Assembly (NCBI GenBank): GCA_023653785.1
Contig: JAMKCH010057039.1
Coordinates: forward strand, 1 to 64,000
DNA: 64,000 nucleotides
DNA from: Ophioderma brevispina
Taxonomy: Eukaryota > Echinodermata > Ophiuroidea > Amphilepidida > Ophiodermatidae
Direction of reading: 5' to 3'
Every line of letters starts with the position of its first letter. Positions within the stretch are counted from its first letter, which is position 1. This document shows, one piece after another, positions 1 through 13,191 of this stretch. The notes beneath the pieces are model-generated. The model was not told where the DNA came from. It worked only from the letters and a program-made list of their open reading frames with translations, and searched no databases. A program made the translations under genes and the position numbers.

Positions 1-1835
1 TCTAGCCGAATATCCAATATTCAATATCCAATATCCTGCTAACTTTACCGTGCTGAAATGGTCATCTTATTCGATGCGTTAGTTGTCTGCGGGTATTTAT
101 AATAAATATTCTCACGTGTCGCCAAATTTAATGCGTACATGATCACGACAGGTTACGTGAGTATTAACAGATTAAAATATGAAACGACGTCAGAAAGTAA
201 AACCTATTTGAACTGGGCTAGTACGCCTGTCAATAGCGCTTTTAGAACTCAGCTTAAAAAACTCAAGGGGAATGCTTGTGCGATTGTCATTTTCAACTCT
301 GACAGAAATATAGTGCACTCTAATTTAACACCTCTAATTTAAAAAAAATGATAGAAAATGCTTATAAAACCACGTTTTTAGCTCTCAAATCGAAACGGAT
401 TGAAATGTCGGCGCGAACTTTACAGATGGGGTTTTGGGGTGAAGGCCATTCTATCAAGATTAAAATTTTATATACATGTACATAAGGCTTTTGCTTTCCT
501 CCAAGCATCCGAAGGTCAAGGGCTTATCATGCGGAAAATCATACTTTAAAATAATTGAAAGTAATTTCGATTTTAGAGCTTGTGAGATAACTAAGCTTAA
601 TTCAGAGTTGACTTTAAGTTACTGTACCTGTGATCTGCGTGTATGCTTATTTTATAACGTTCACTTTAACCGCGTTATAAGAATTACTACTTTTGACAGA
701 CGACATGAAATTTTGCATAGTTAATCATTTTCTCTCAACTGATTCATTACGTAAATTTGATTTGCTTAACCAATTTCGCAGAGCAATTTAAATTTCTAAT
801 TCTGGTATTCGTGCATCCGATTTCATTTAGCCTCGTAGGCAGTTGTTCTTATAAGACGTTAAGCATGTTAAGAGTGCGTTATCACGTGCAGCCAATGTTG
901 ACATGACAGCAATTCGGGTAATTTCAATACATTATCCGAGAAAGGGGGGGGGGGCACTCACATATGAAATGGATATGGGTGTTAGGTTGGCCCTTCCAAA
1001 CCCAAGAGTATTCAGTGACAGAGGACTTCAAAATATTACCAAAATATGGGATATCTAGGTGAAAATTTTGCAAAATTTTCTAAAAAATAAGAGTTCTTTG
1101 GGTTAAAATGTTCAAAATTTCCCACCCCAAAATAATGGTCTTTGGGTGTCAGTGGTCAAATTTTTCAAAAATATGGGGTCTTGGGGGAAATTTTCAAAAA
1201 CATATCGGGTCATTGGTGACAACGATGTAAGTCTTAACAGTCTTACATGCGCGTCGGGATTATCCATTTCAGACAAACGATCATAATGGATTGTTTTGCT
1301 CTTGTATTGCAAATTCAAATTTATTGGATGAACACTGTTTGATACAGTGGCACACATCATCTGATGGTGCATCCAGAACATTAAATACACGCTAGTACAG
1401 AATATTCATAACCTTAAGTTATGATATTTTATATGCAGCAGACTTGTCTATTTATATACAGGAACAATGAAGCGTATTAATGATTGCATTTCCCCAATTT
1501 TTAATTAACTCATTTGAAATGTTGTTTATACCCGGTGATTTATTATTCTTAATCTGAGCAATAACCTCGGTTACATCATCAATCTTAAGTATCTGTTCAT
1601 GCTTCGTGTATTTACGGGATGCATGACTCAGTGAAACGGCTCTTTTTGCATAACGAAATCAAAGATACCCTTTTCTCGTAACATGAACTGCTGGCAAATT
1701 TGTCCAAAATTTAATTCAGACTACGACGTCTGCTCCACATATTAAAACAAGACTTTATCAGCGTTCCCATTTTAATGGCGGCAAATATATTTTCATTGAT
1801 TATTTAAATAAAATATTTTAAGATAATTAATTTTG
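1..1835. other. AT-rich non-coding stretch, no gene recognised
   Basis: No ORF longer than about 90 codons and no recognisable domain on either strand. Between about 1005 and 1210 there is a loose, degenerate repetition of an AAAATATGGG/AAATTTTC pattern, which looks like decayed simple repeat. A short G run lies near 943. I see nothing else that can be supported. Confidence 0.5.
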
Positions 1836-1839
1836 TTAA

Positions 1840-2389
1840 GCAATATTGGAACATTTTTTGAAGAGCGCCCCCAATTTTCAAAATTTGATATTTTTGCACA
1901 GTTACGTTGGTAATTGGTCTAGGAAACTATACCTGCGAACGAGAATGCTACAAAATGCGTATTTATCACAAGATAAGCGATTTTGTAATTAGAAATGGGA
2001 TCCCAGATTGGACTTAACGGCAGAGCTGGAAATGCTACGTTTATGTCCGTCCATGATGAAATAGTGCCACCTCGCGCGAGAAAATAACCTCTAACTTGAA
2101 TTGCCCGAAATATCAAAACAACTAATGGATGAGCGTAGACACGTACATGGCGCTATTTCCCGGCTATTTCACATTGGAAGGCCGTTTCCAGCAGCCGTTG
2201 AATTATTATCGGGGATCCCCGATAATAATTATTCTAGTACAAAATTCCTTCGTTTGTGACACATAGACATTTTCGAGCTTAACCATTCACAGGTATAGTT
2301 TACTAGCCAGTTACCAATGCAACCGTGTAAAAATCTCCAAATTTTTGAAAAATTGGGGGCGCCCTTCAATAAAATGTGCTAATATTGCT
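1840..2389. mobile_element. 550-bp inverted-repeat element flanked by TTAA
   Basis: The two ends are imperfect inverted repeats of about 100 bp. Reading inward from either end gives GCAATATT, then ACATTTT, then GAAGnGCGCCCCCAATTTT, then a shared stretch ending in AAACTATACCTG. TTAA stands on both sides (1836-1839 and 2390-2393), as expected of piggyBac- or Kolobok-type target duplications. There is no transposase ORF, so it is a non-autonomous element. An inverted second copy is at 57341-57870 and a partial copy at about 19400-19650. The centre holds a 30-bp perfect palindrome. Confidence 0.65.
2201..2230. repeat. 30-bp perfect palindrome centred on GGGGATCCCC
   Basis: Every base from 2201 to 2215 pairs with its partner from 2230 back to 2216, with no spacer. 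The core is TATCGGGGATCCCCGATA. The copy of the host element at 57.3 kb keeps 24 bp of the same palindrome at 57497-57520. Confidence 0.9.
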
Positions 2390-3333
2390 TTAACAGTAGG
2401 TTACCAAACTACATATTTTACAATATTGGTCCTAGAAGTATGTGCCATTTGTTTCATGGAAAATTAAAAAATAAATAAAAATGCCACAACAATTTTAGAT
2501 ATTTTATTAAGTATGGTAAAGATAGTGCTGAAAAGTTGTTTGGGGGAAAGAAAACCAATAACTGATGCAGCAATATGTTACGTATGTTACCACTCACTCT
2601 TTCAGTTAAAACATCGCTTGTGTCAGTGTTACTAAAAATAACAATAGACTGTTAAATAAATGCATTAAATTTCGCTTTTTGTAAAGCGCGACATAACAAC
2701 CAAAAGGTTGGCAAGACGCTGTGCGGCTGCCTTTTGGGAGTTCAGCACATTCAGGATATATTAGTATTACCTGAACTGATTTAAGAGAAGAGGTCTAATT
2801 TTTATGTAATACCAGTTTAACTATTTTGGAAAATGCCAATTTTTTTATGTTACTTTCTCTTCCCCCTCTCGGCCTCTGAACAACTCACCCTTCTAGGAAT
2901 ATCCTTTCAGTTGAGAAACTGTCTTTGATTTGGCAGTAATAAACTAATAATAATTATTCACAGACCAAGAAAGAGGGAAAAAACGACACTGTTCTATTTT
3001 TAGATAGAAAGCAAAACGTTACCAGAGGGAATCGGTACTCATGAAGTAGGCAATTTATTAATGAACAAAATAGTGCAAGTTATTTTAAAATTGTATCACA
3101 CTACTCTTCGAAATGACATTAGCAGCTGAAACACGTGACTTAACGTTTTATGTGCCACCCCCGCATTTTTAATGTCGTTGTAGATGCTTCTATGTTTAAA
3201 GGGGCCTTGTTTTTACAAATGACATACGGTATGTGATTGTAAATCTTGTGGAGGTTTGAATTCAGTAGAAATCTTTTGTTGATATCATTTTAGTAATTTT
3301 CGATGATTTCTGCATCCCATCCCTTATACCGTT

Positions 3334-3586
<253 letters not shown>

Positions 3587-3642
3587 TACAGAAATTTGTG
3601 TGGGCTGCTGAATACTCCCCTATTAATAATTACATAACATAG

Positions 3643-6053
3643 ACAAGACATCCCAGGTAATAACTAAACTACTTTTTCGCCACATATGCCACTAGTGTTT
3701 TTATGTTGCATAAACTATCTTCTTTAAAATAAGCTTTTGGGCCACGCTTAATTTTATTATAAAAACAAAATGGCGGCCAGAAATACAATTCTGACTAAAA
3801 GGTCAGCTAAAACGTATTTTTTCCGTTTTAAAATGCACACGCAAACTCTAAATTTCCCATTTTAATTTACAAACACAGAGATTGTTTGTTTGGACAAAGT
3901 AACATTCAAATGATAGAAGAAATTCCAAATGGCTGCCGCAAATGCGCAATACATTTATGAATTGCCTTAAGTTTATTCTTTAGGATATTATCGTAATGTA
4001 CCTGATGCATTGTTAACTTCTGAGCTACTGAGCTTGTTGAGCTACTAAAAACATATATGGCTATCATTGTTTCTCAAAATGGCAGCTAAAAGAATTCAAC
4101 ATGGCTGCCATTTACGTTAAGTATAGTTATGTATCACTTTTACTGTATTGTGGGAGATTATTTCGTTGCTTTAAATGGTGTATATTACAATATTTTCAAA
4201 ATGTTGATTAGTAAATTAAATATAGTTACTGATTCCTCTAAAAACAAAAAATTCAAAATGGCTGCCACCTTTATGTGAAATACAAATTTTATTCGATTTT
4301 TAGTCAAAATTGATATTTTGGCCGCCCTTTTTATTTCTTTATGGTTGCCATTTTGGATGACAGCCCATAGGTTTCTGATAGTAGTTCAACAATAATTTAA
4401 GAATTCATCGTTAAGATTATACTAATACATATCCCTTAAATCCCTAATGTCATTTTTGCCACTTTTCAAAAATCACGGAGCGGGCTCCTGCCTTGTGCTT
4501 AGTGGGAAATTGCTGCTAGATCTAACAAGACAAATAACGCTACCTCCTTTTTTTGCGGTGATGGTCAGGTTGGTAGTCATTTTCCTCTAAGGACGTAAGG
4601 GATATTCTAAAGAATAAACTTATGGTTAGTGTACTTGTATTTTGCGTTTGTGGCGGCCATTTTAAAATAAATAGATCATAGATCCACAGATCAGAGTGCT
4701 TTACAATAAAAGTATTTTGATCAATATATTGAAAGTTTATTATGCGGCTGCAAAGACCTTTTCTTTCATACATTAAAGTGGGGTATATTTTTATTAGCTT
4801 ATTTTTGGTCAAAATTGGTATTTTGGCCGCCATTTTGTTTTAAAGTTAAAAAATCAGGGTGGTCCAAACGCTTACTTTAAACAATACTGTTATGTAACCT
4901 AAAACACTAGTGAATATGTGGCCCAACTCCATGGTAGAATACTGGTTTAGTTGTGATGTTGAATAACACCCTTGATTAAAACTAAACTGGTTTCCTGTCA
5001 CATGTTCGCAATTGTTGTACAACTCAGGTCATATCTAAACTAGCTCCTGACACTATTTCATTAGTGCTTTTATGTTGTATATGATTAAATAAGATTTTGG
5101 GCCACCCTCCTTGTTTACTTAAAAACAAAATGATAGCCAAAATATCAATTTTGACCTAAATGGACTAAAATGTATATACCCGTCATAAAACCAAACCAGA
5201 ATTGGCCATTATAATGTACAAAACATATGTCTTTGCATCTACGAAGCAAAACGTCAATTCCTTTGAGCCCGTAACCCAAACAATTCAAAATGGATGTCAC
5301 AATTTCTAAATACAAGTAAGAATAACGATACTATAGTCTTTAGAATATGATTGTAATCTTAATAACGCATCATTAAATGATTGTTGTACTACTACCAGAA
5401 TACCCATGAGCTCTCATGTTGCCCAAAATGGCGGCCAATAAGAAATACAAATGGCAATAAAAATACAATTTTGACTAAAATCCGGCGATTGAAACTAGTA
5501 TACATGTATGAACGTGGTAGCCATTTAAAAATACCACCTGTTTTTTTAAGAGAATGGTAACTATATTTTTAATAATTATAATATACACCATTTAAAGCAA
5601 CGGAATAATCCCCACAATACAGGGTAATGCATAAATGTAATTAACGTAGATATCACCCATCTTGAATTATATTTATCTGCCATTTTGAGAAACAATTATA
5701 CTCCTCTATGTTTTCTTGTAGTAGCTCAACAATAAGTAAACAATTCATCAGTTACACCACAATAATACCCTAAAAATTTAAGGTAATCCATACATTTTAC
5801 TTTATTAAAAGGAAAGATCTATGTGTTTGTAAATTAAAATCGCAGAGATTTTGTGTGCATTTTACAACGAAAATGTATGTTTTTAGTCGATTTTTAGTCA
5901 GAATTGGCATTTTGGCCGCCATTTTGTTTTAGTCAAAAATCAGGGTGGCCCAAAAGCTAATTTTAAAGAATATAGCTCAATGCAAAATAAGACACTAGTG
6001 ATTATGTGGCAGGAAAGAAGTTTAGTTATGATCTGGGATGTACCTGTCTAATA
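3643..6053. mobile_element. Composite of two long inverted-repeat elements
   Basis: The left end (about 3643-3790) and right end (about 5900-6053) are inverted copies of each other over about 150 bp. Shared blocks in order are GACATCCCAG, AACTAAACT, CCACATA, CACTAGTGT, CTTTAAAAT, GCTTTTGGGCCAC and AACAAAATGGCGGCC. The same end sequence appears again in both directions near the middle (about 4815-4985 and 5030-5130). The simplest reading is two elements of about 1.3 and 1.0 kb side by side, or one element split by another. The interior is full of ATGGCGGCC/ATGGCTGCC cores. No transposase ORF is present. Confidence 0.5.
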
Positions 6054-6917
6054 GTATAAAGGATTCTAGGCAATCTGAACTGAAAGTGTTATTTGTCAAG
6101 AAAAGGGTCTTATTTGAGAAAATTAAATTAGCCATGCACTCTGATTTTTGATTATTCAAGGAAATGTTATTATCATGTTTAATTAGCATTTTGTGGCATT
6201 TACAATTATTTTTTATCATCACAGATATTTTCATGAGTGAAAATTTTCACTTTCTAAAATTGCATAACAAATCAATGGATGATAAAATGTTTGTTAGTTT
6301 GTTAATTCTAGCACTAACCTGGCTGCCATAAGGATAAAAAAATGTACTAGTTTATTAGATAGTGATGTAATTTTGTGATTGACATTGTAGACTGGTATGT
6401 TTTCTCAAATTAAATGGCATTTGGACAGAAAATGTGAGATAATTTATTTCGCGCTCATCAATTTTACCTCGATTGGCCCGGCATCTCGTGCTGGGCGTTT
6501 TGATGTACTCTGCGTTTTGTGGATAATAACTAAAAATCTGGTTACCATACGTTGAAAATTTTAGCCTGTACTTTTACTACTTTGGCGTGATATTGTTGTA
6601 TTTCCTCTGTGAAAGTTTTAAATGTGAAAGTGCTAAAGTTGTCAGTTTTTCCAGAGACTACTGTTTAGAGAGTGTGATAACCTTTAATGGGTGAGCCTTT
6701 TGGACAAGGTCGAAGAATTCACCGTGCTAATTGAATGGATATGAAACGTATTGACTGCCCCCCACTATCATTCCTCCAAAATCTAAGATAAAACGCCACC
6801 AGCGATACATAATCGAATTTGTTCCGCATACATACAGATCACTAGGCTATATACCACGTATAACGGCACGCTGATTGATTGTTCAAAAATTGGCAACCCT
6901 GTTCAGGTAAAGTTGTG

Positions 6918-7151
6918 TCACATTAAAATGCTGACATAAAATCTATTATTACTTTTATTTTGTATTTTTAAATTGTGAGTTTCTTGGTTGACTCCATTTT
7001 GAACGGCGGCCTCGAGGCTTCCGACTTCAGTGACAGTCTCATACATTGACCTTGTAGCAAAGAAGAAAATAAAGAATGCAAGAAATATAAGAACTTCAAT
7101 CATACTCGTGCTGGAAGAGGCCGCTAGATAGTAACAATCCTCTTTCACCAT
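6918..7151 (-). CDS. Small hypothetical membrane ORF, 77 codons
   Basis: The ORF starts MVKEDCYY, followed by one hydrophobic stretch (about residues 18-34, IEVLIFLAFFIFFF), then a polar acidic stretch and an Asn/Lys-rich end. I do not recognise a family. The middle part has a more mixed base composition than its AT-rich surroundings, and AATAAA lies inside the last codons, which would fit the end of a transcript. It could equally be a chance ORF or one exon of a larger gene. I see no signal peptide and no convincing splice sites. Confidence 0.2.
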   Translation of the reverse strand: MVKEDCYYLAASSSTSMIEVLIFLAFFIFFFATRSMYETVTEVGSLEAAVQNGVNQETHNLKIQNKSNNRFYVSILM

Positions 7152-7199
7152 CGCTTCTAGCCTGCAAATGGACTTTTTTTTCCAAGGTGACCTATTTGA

Positions 7200-10100
7200 A
7201 ACGGGCTGCCCAGTTAATGTTTAATAAAAATAGAAATCGTAATTGATTAAAGGACATAGAAATATTCACGTGTTGGTATATTTTAAATATTTTTAAATAT
7301 CAATGCACCTAAAGTAACAGTCGTATTTGCGCAGATATAAGACTGTGTTCCACTTATTTTAACGCAAACAAGATCTACATTATAGCTTAAATGATGAGCA
7401 TTGGCCTACGTTTTCATAATGCTAGACACGCTCGTCACAAATAAGTTGCAAAATGTGACACAAAGGGCCCAAAACAGAGCTGGGCCCAAAACAAGAAGGA
7501 TTCGGAAAGGTCCAAAACAAGTATTTGTGATTAAAATATCATGAAACATGTATTTAGGGCCTAAGATTGTAAAATTCAGAGGAACATAATAGAGACGAGG
7601 GCAAAACAAGACCAAATAGAGAAGATGAATGTCGACAATTGTTTAATCATCGTCGGCAAATTTTGCATTAAAAAGCCGGAAGCAAGCCACTTTTTACTCT
7701 TGCCTTCATTGCAATTCTTACGTCTTCCATTGCACTCCGTAATTATTTTTACACGTTGTTTGTTCGCAAGTATATGCTATCTATTAAGGTGGTAAGTTAA
7801 ATTTCCAAGGATGGCATTTAAGTAATTCTGATTATTCTGCCTTTGAAATCGAGTAGAGAAAGCAAGCGTGTAACGTCTACCACATTCGAGTGGCCGTGCC
7901 TTGGGTAATGAAAGAAAACACGTGAGAATAAATGTTCTAATTCGTGGAAATTTCTTGTGGTTTTATGGAGGCCTAGCTCCCGTTCTAATAGATCTTCTGA
8001 TAGTTGCCATGCGAAATTGTCTTCGTCGTGATGTTCATTTTACTCTATTTAACACTCTTTCTGTGAGGTTTATATTCAATCGTATGAGGACAAATTAGAA
8101 CCGTCAATTTGTCGTGGATTTAGGTATGTCATGCTCTTTCAAAATGGAAATGTCAAATCTTTGTGCTTGACGGAATTATTGAAACATGTTTCATTGAAAA
8201 TTCAGAATGAATTGTGTCAATCTACCGGGTATAGCATAAAGAACACGCATGCGACGTACATTACCCAATAATCTGGTGTTAGAGAACGAGGCAAACAATG
8301 AGCATTGCAAGCTATCCCTAACATGCCTAAGGGACCACCTTAGTCGTTTTGACGCATGTACAAAAACAATTATTATAGCTTGAAATCCGGGCTTGAAACC
8401 ACCTTCGAAGGTTGAAAGAAAAATTTCAAAGATCCGATGACAACATGTTACTTCACTTATCATGTCATAATAAGCCGATTATTTGGGTTAAACATTATTG
8501 TTACGATCAATGAAATACGTTAAGCATTTAAGAAATGTTCATTAAAAAAAACATCGTAGTTTATTTAGTTGTTCAGAGTAACTGATATTTCGCAGAGTTA
8601 AATGTTCCCCCCCCAAAAAAAAATGGAATATGCTATTATGTATCAATCGGCAATGACATAACTGGTGCAATCATATTGCAGATTTATTTGTAGGAAACGA
8701 CACTGGAATAAAAGCAGGTCTCTAACGGCAATTATCAGATAAGTAGAGCAGCCTATAGGATAGATATTGATTACATCCGACTTTTAAATTAGTTGCTCAT
8801 TGCATTAAGTGCTCGGTTTCTAGCAAAACTGGGGCAATTTTCTGACTTCACTCTAGAGAGTATGGGTTTATCATCAATCACCACAATACATTAGCAAGGT
8901 ATCAAAGAGCTAATATCGATCCTAAAGGGTATTTCCAGTGCGGCAACAGGGTTTTAAGGGGGCATTCCCTCTCAAATACCTTTCCTGTCCCCAGCCCTGA
9001 AAAAAAATTAGGCAAGAGATTAGACCTAATTTAATTTTTTTAAACTTTACAAACCCCTTTTTTAAAAGTAATTACAAAAAAGGTATGTCTTAAAACAGGT
9101 CAATGACAAATGTCGAGGTTTACAGGAAAGTTGCCTGCGTGGTTTGTGTACCTTTCGTGCAAAGTGGTCATAACTCTGCGAGAATTATTTAATTATGATA
9201 GAAGGGACTTAAGCAATTAATTAATTTTAATTGTGAAGTTTTGCGTTTTGTATTTTCGTTAACAGGCCAATGTGAATGAAATTTATTTTTGCTAATTGTC
9301 TTTGACCATTGTTCTGCAATTGTTTAAATGAAATGTTTTAATGAATTAGAAAATACCAATCTAAATGAGTTCATTTATTGCTACACAGAATTAGGTCATT
9401 CGTCACGTTATACTGTGATTTGTGTAGTTCATATCCATAGATAATTTCAGATCAACTTTACATTGCAAATAGAAATGTGTAATACCAAATTCTTTGCATT
9501 TGTCCAAACCTTTTTGAGTCTGTTAATTAATAAAGAAAACGGAATTTTAATTATGTTGATATTGTACGTCTCTCTCACTTGTTGTTCAAACTAACTTCCA
9601 AGTGAATCAATTTACAATTGTCATGGAAAGTAAGGATTATAGTACAAGTGTTAAATGTAATTGAACAATGCGATGTTTTATTTCCTTGTTTATTTTAAAT
9701 TCCATATTCAAGCCACGTTTGTTTACGATCTGAACAGTCACGTAATACATGTATGTGATTCAGTGTTCACACAATAGTTTTTTTTTTTCATGTTGAAATG
9801 TGTCATTGTGGACATTTTGAAATTTGAACAGCCTATCGTTCGTTGTTCGGTTTGAATGTTACATAATCGGGGAGTTTTGTAGATCATTTTTTTTGTTCGC
9901 AATTCATTTTTTCCATTTATTTGGTTGACGCTTTTAAATTTGTAAATTAAACATATTACATGGGCATTTTACAACCTCTGACACTCCTCCCAAGTAATCA
10001 ATCTATTATTTACAACATGAAAAGACTTATAGCTATAGCTATATAGCGAATTTAACGTTTATAAACGTGACCAAATGCGTGGGGTTCAGCCTGAATTTTG

Positions 10101-10200
10101 TGAAATAGATTATCATATAGACTGTGAGGAGTGGAGAATATTACATTCGTAAAAGTGTTAATATTATCATTCGTGTTACCATATTCTCGAATATTTAATC
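7200..10200. other. Non-coding stretch, no gene recognised
   Basis: AT-rich sequence with only short ORFs, none with a recognisable domain. Short homopolymer runs (C then A near 8605-8625, T near 9779-9788) are the only distinct structures I can name. Confidence 0.5.
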
Positions 10201-10204
10201 TCAA

Positions 10205-10280
10205 ATGATGGTAACAGACAGTGTAAAACTTGCTGATGCATCGGAAGAGGATGTGGAACCGTCGTCACTCAACAAAAATA
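10205..10280 (+). CDS. Possible first coding exon (25 codons), gene unknown
   Basis: An ATG ATG pair opens a short frame reading MMVTDSVKLADASEEDVEP, then SSLNKN, ending at a strong splice donor (AAAATA|GTAAGT at 10281). The exon would end in phase 1. The peptide is acidic and has no signal sequence, so it suits the N-terminus of a cytosolic protein or the inner tail of a type II membrane protein. There is an in-frame ATG, no upstream acceptor is needed, and base composition changes at the exon. Downstream exons were not found. The CUB/LDLa exons at 18-21 kb are on the same strand but would need a signal peptide, so I do not join them. Confidence 0.35.
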
Positions 10281-10911
10281 GTAAGTCCCACAAATCAGCT
10301 TAAAACCTACTATTGTATGTATTCCTACCTGGATGATGACAACATTATAAAATACTAAGATGAGCTTTTAAAAGTCTAAGGATGCGGTAGTTGTCTGGGG
10401 TAACTAGATTACTTGTAAGGGCAGTCTTTGTCATTATTTCATATGTATTCAAACTACTAAAAGGATTGGCATTTGGTATCCATTGGAGCTGTTCTATTTT
10501 CACCTAATATTGAATGCAAGGTGGTTTCAGCCATATTATGCTTGGGTTTTATAATAAAGCCTATTCCAACGAACAATTTACTCCTTAGGTAGTCGCCGAT
10601 GGTGTTTGCATAGAGTATTTCACATCCCAAGCTTGGTGGTTGGGTTAAATGTGCTCATTTTAACAATGCCACAATTTCCTCTAGGTTTCACTAAGAGGAA
10701 TTTTGTGTTCGCATACGGTCGTAGTTCGTCGAACTTTGATAACTCTTCACTGGTTTTACCAAAAAATCCTCTTTATGTTGTATAAGTCTCTTCACGGAAG
10801 GCTCCGTCATACCTACGGATGGTCTAAATTTGTACAATGTGTTGAATAGTTAATTCTGATCGTAGAGACGAAGGCTAGGGTCTTCTTCTGGTGTTACAGG
10901 GCTTGTTATCC

Positions 10912-11049
10912 CTCGCACCTAGCGTAATGTTCAGTGACAGATCTTCAAAACGTCATTTGTGTCCGAGGCTCTGGAACAAGCTTCCCGTTAACATTAGAGA
11001 GTCACCTTCCACCAGAGTCTTTACGAGTGTTTGTCAGAGAAACCACTGA
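10912..11049 (+). pseudogene. Non-LTR retrotransposon (CR1/L2-like) ORF2 C-terminal remnant
   Basis: The frame contains PRLWNKLPVNIRESPSTRVF, the well-known tail of CR1/L2/Rex-type reverse transcriptase polyproteins (family pattern: APxLWNxLPxxIRxSxSxxxFKxxLK). It ends at a TGA. Upstream, from about 10750, other frames hold further decayed pieces (for example KAPSYL near 10799), so the remnant has several frameshifts and is not functional. It belongs to a different lineage from the retrotransposon pieces at 33.6, 47.9 and 60.5 kb. Confidence 0.7.
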
Positions 11050-11679
11050 TGGTTGGGCGGGAAGATGAAGGTTTGACCAATGCGGCCCTATTTGTCTATG
11101 AATCTATATTGATCGTTTATTCTTCATGCATAATAATTCCGGCTAACCATGAAGCGTGTTTTTCTAGACAGAACATACCATATTTGGCCCTATCTCAAAA
11201 ATCACCTATATCCGAATACATGGCATATTGCTTTTTAAAACTGGAACACTGATTCTGTATGTCTTACACTGATATTTATACAATAGTTTCAAATAACCCA
11301 TCGAGCAGGTAGCACATAGTTTTTGTACTCTTCATCAATTAGTCTCGGAGGAATGCTTACATAATGACTCGATTTTTGTCTTTTTTGCGTTAAAATAGTA
11401 TTAAAATTGGAGCCATCGTATTTTTCACAGGCAGTCAACCATAAAAAAAATCTCTGTCATACTACCCTTTGGTATTATTTGCAAAATATAAAAAATCACC
11501 ATTGGGTTGGGTTTTTGGCCCCTTATGTAAAAATACCAATTTTAAAAGTTATCCACGTAATTTAATTTGAACAACCTTAATGCAACCCTTAAAACATTCT
11601 CTTTTAAGCTCAGATTATTGCTTATATTACTGGTCGGATACAAAATAATAACTAAGATGGCCTTCACTACCTTAATATT

Positions 11680-11778
11680 ACACAATCACACATGCACCAC
11701 AACCACATCGCCACACCCGCTATCAACACCACACCACTCCACACCACACCCCACAAACACCACACACACAAAAAATTA
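11680..11778. repeat. CA/CCA-rich low-complexity tract
   Basis: About 100 bases composed almost only of C and A with scattered T (CACCACA, CACACCC patterns). It is a simple repeat. The short ORF across it, ending in a His/Thr/Pro-rich peptide, is an artefact of the repeat. Confidence 0.75.
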
Positions 11779-12649
11779 GAAAAACCTAAAAAATCAAATA
11801 TTTGCATGTAAATTAATACAGTTTCAAAGTTGCTACCACCCAATTACACATATGCTCTGGCGTAAGAGGCCACTGCCAATATACCTTAATTCCAAAATAC
11901 ATTTGAATTTGACACACCCTTTTTAAACGTAAAGGGTACAGCAAATAGGGTTACTTTAATCCTTTTGACTTTAAATGTATTTTGTGTCGTCTGCATGAGG
12001 GCACACATGAATGGTTTGGTAGTGTGGGTATTTGTCTGTCTGTGGGTCAAAAAATGTTAAGGTCCTAAAAACATAATACCACGAGTTTCCACATGCAATG
12101 TATTTTCATGGCACTCGCATTTAATGGTCCTTGAGTAGTGCCCCCACAAGTTACCAACTCTCACGAGGGGGTCACATGTCCATCTAGAGGTTCATGGCCC
12201 CAAATGGTCAGAATTATCAAATTGCTTGGTGTATTATGTCAATCAATTTTTAAATGACACTTGAATTCAACGAGCTCTTGTAGGCTGTCCTATGTGTTGG
12301 TGACCCTAGTGACCTTTTGACCCTCATGGTGACCTTTGTCCCCATTCAAACCGGATGGCAGAAGAAGCGTCCGTTCCGTGAACGCTGTATTTTTTTTACT
12401 ATTCATGATTATAACTGTACTACGTACTGCCCTCCCTCTCCCCGGTCATGTTGAAACATTTAACTGAAATGCTCTTTAAGACCGCCCAACATTGATTGGT
12501 GGGAGTGGGGTGTTTAAGTTGCATTTATTGTTGGCTTCAGCTTTGTAATTAATATGCCTACTTCAGTCAATATCAATGATGCCAATACGCCTTCAATGCA
12601 TGTAAAATGTATCACAGGTGGGAACTAAATTTGACCGGTGTAAATTTAG

Positions 12650-12740
12650 ATATAAATCCTCCGGGAGCCATTTATAGTCCGGGCTCCATAGATGACAACG
12701 GATTAAAGCGTCACTGATCGAGGTGCCCCCTATTATGTTG
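12650..12740 (-). repeat. Dispersed repeat 'R1', short copy
   Basis: Contains CCGGGAGCC, AGTCCGGGCTCCATAG and GATTAAAGCGT in the same order as the copy at 18950-19010. The GGAGCC...GGCTCC arms can form a hairpin. Confidence 0.55.
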
Positions 12741-13180
12741 CTAGAGGCATGAGGCCGGCGTACTATAAAACTTCTATACCGGGATTTTAGTTGACAGCAT
12801 CTGACCTTTTCTTTCTCACAATTTTGTTTTCCGTACAAAAATATTTTTCAATCAAGTATTTTTTTTTACTTTGAAGAACAAGTTACCTCATTCGGTAACA
12901 AAGTTACCTCACTTTACTTTACACACATTTAGGCATAACTTTACAGCAAACCAATTTTAATGATGTCAAATATCTCAAATAGGTGTTTCTTTTGACCCAT
13001 TAAAAGGTGTTTAAAATAATAAAACATGTCTACCTATTATATTCACTAATTCTACTAACTACGATTAAACCTCATACAAATGACTGTTCTCTTGTGATCA
13101 AGTCTTGTTGGCATATACGATAGAAAAAAGGGGGTAATAATTAAAAAGGATATGAAACCAGAAGGGAGCATTCCAACGTT

Positions 13181-13186
13181 TTTATT
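13181..13186 (-). terminator. Poly(A) signal AATAAA
   Basis: A canonical AATAAA on the minus strand immediately downstream of the TAA that ends the 13.2-kb exon. The very short 3' UTR this implies is plausible but unproven. Confidence 0.4.
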
Positions 13187-13191
13187 TGGCA

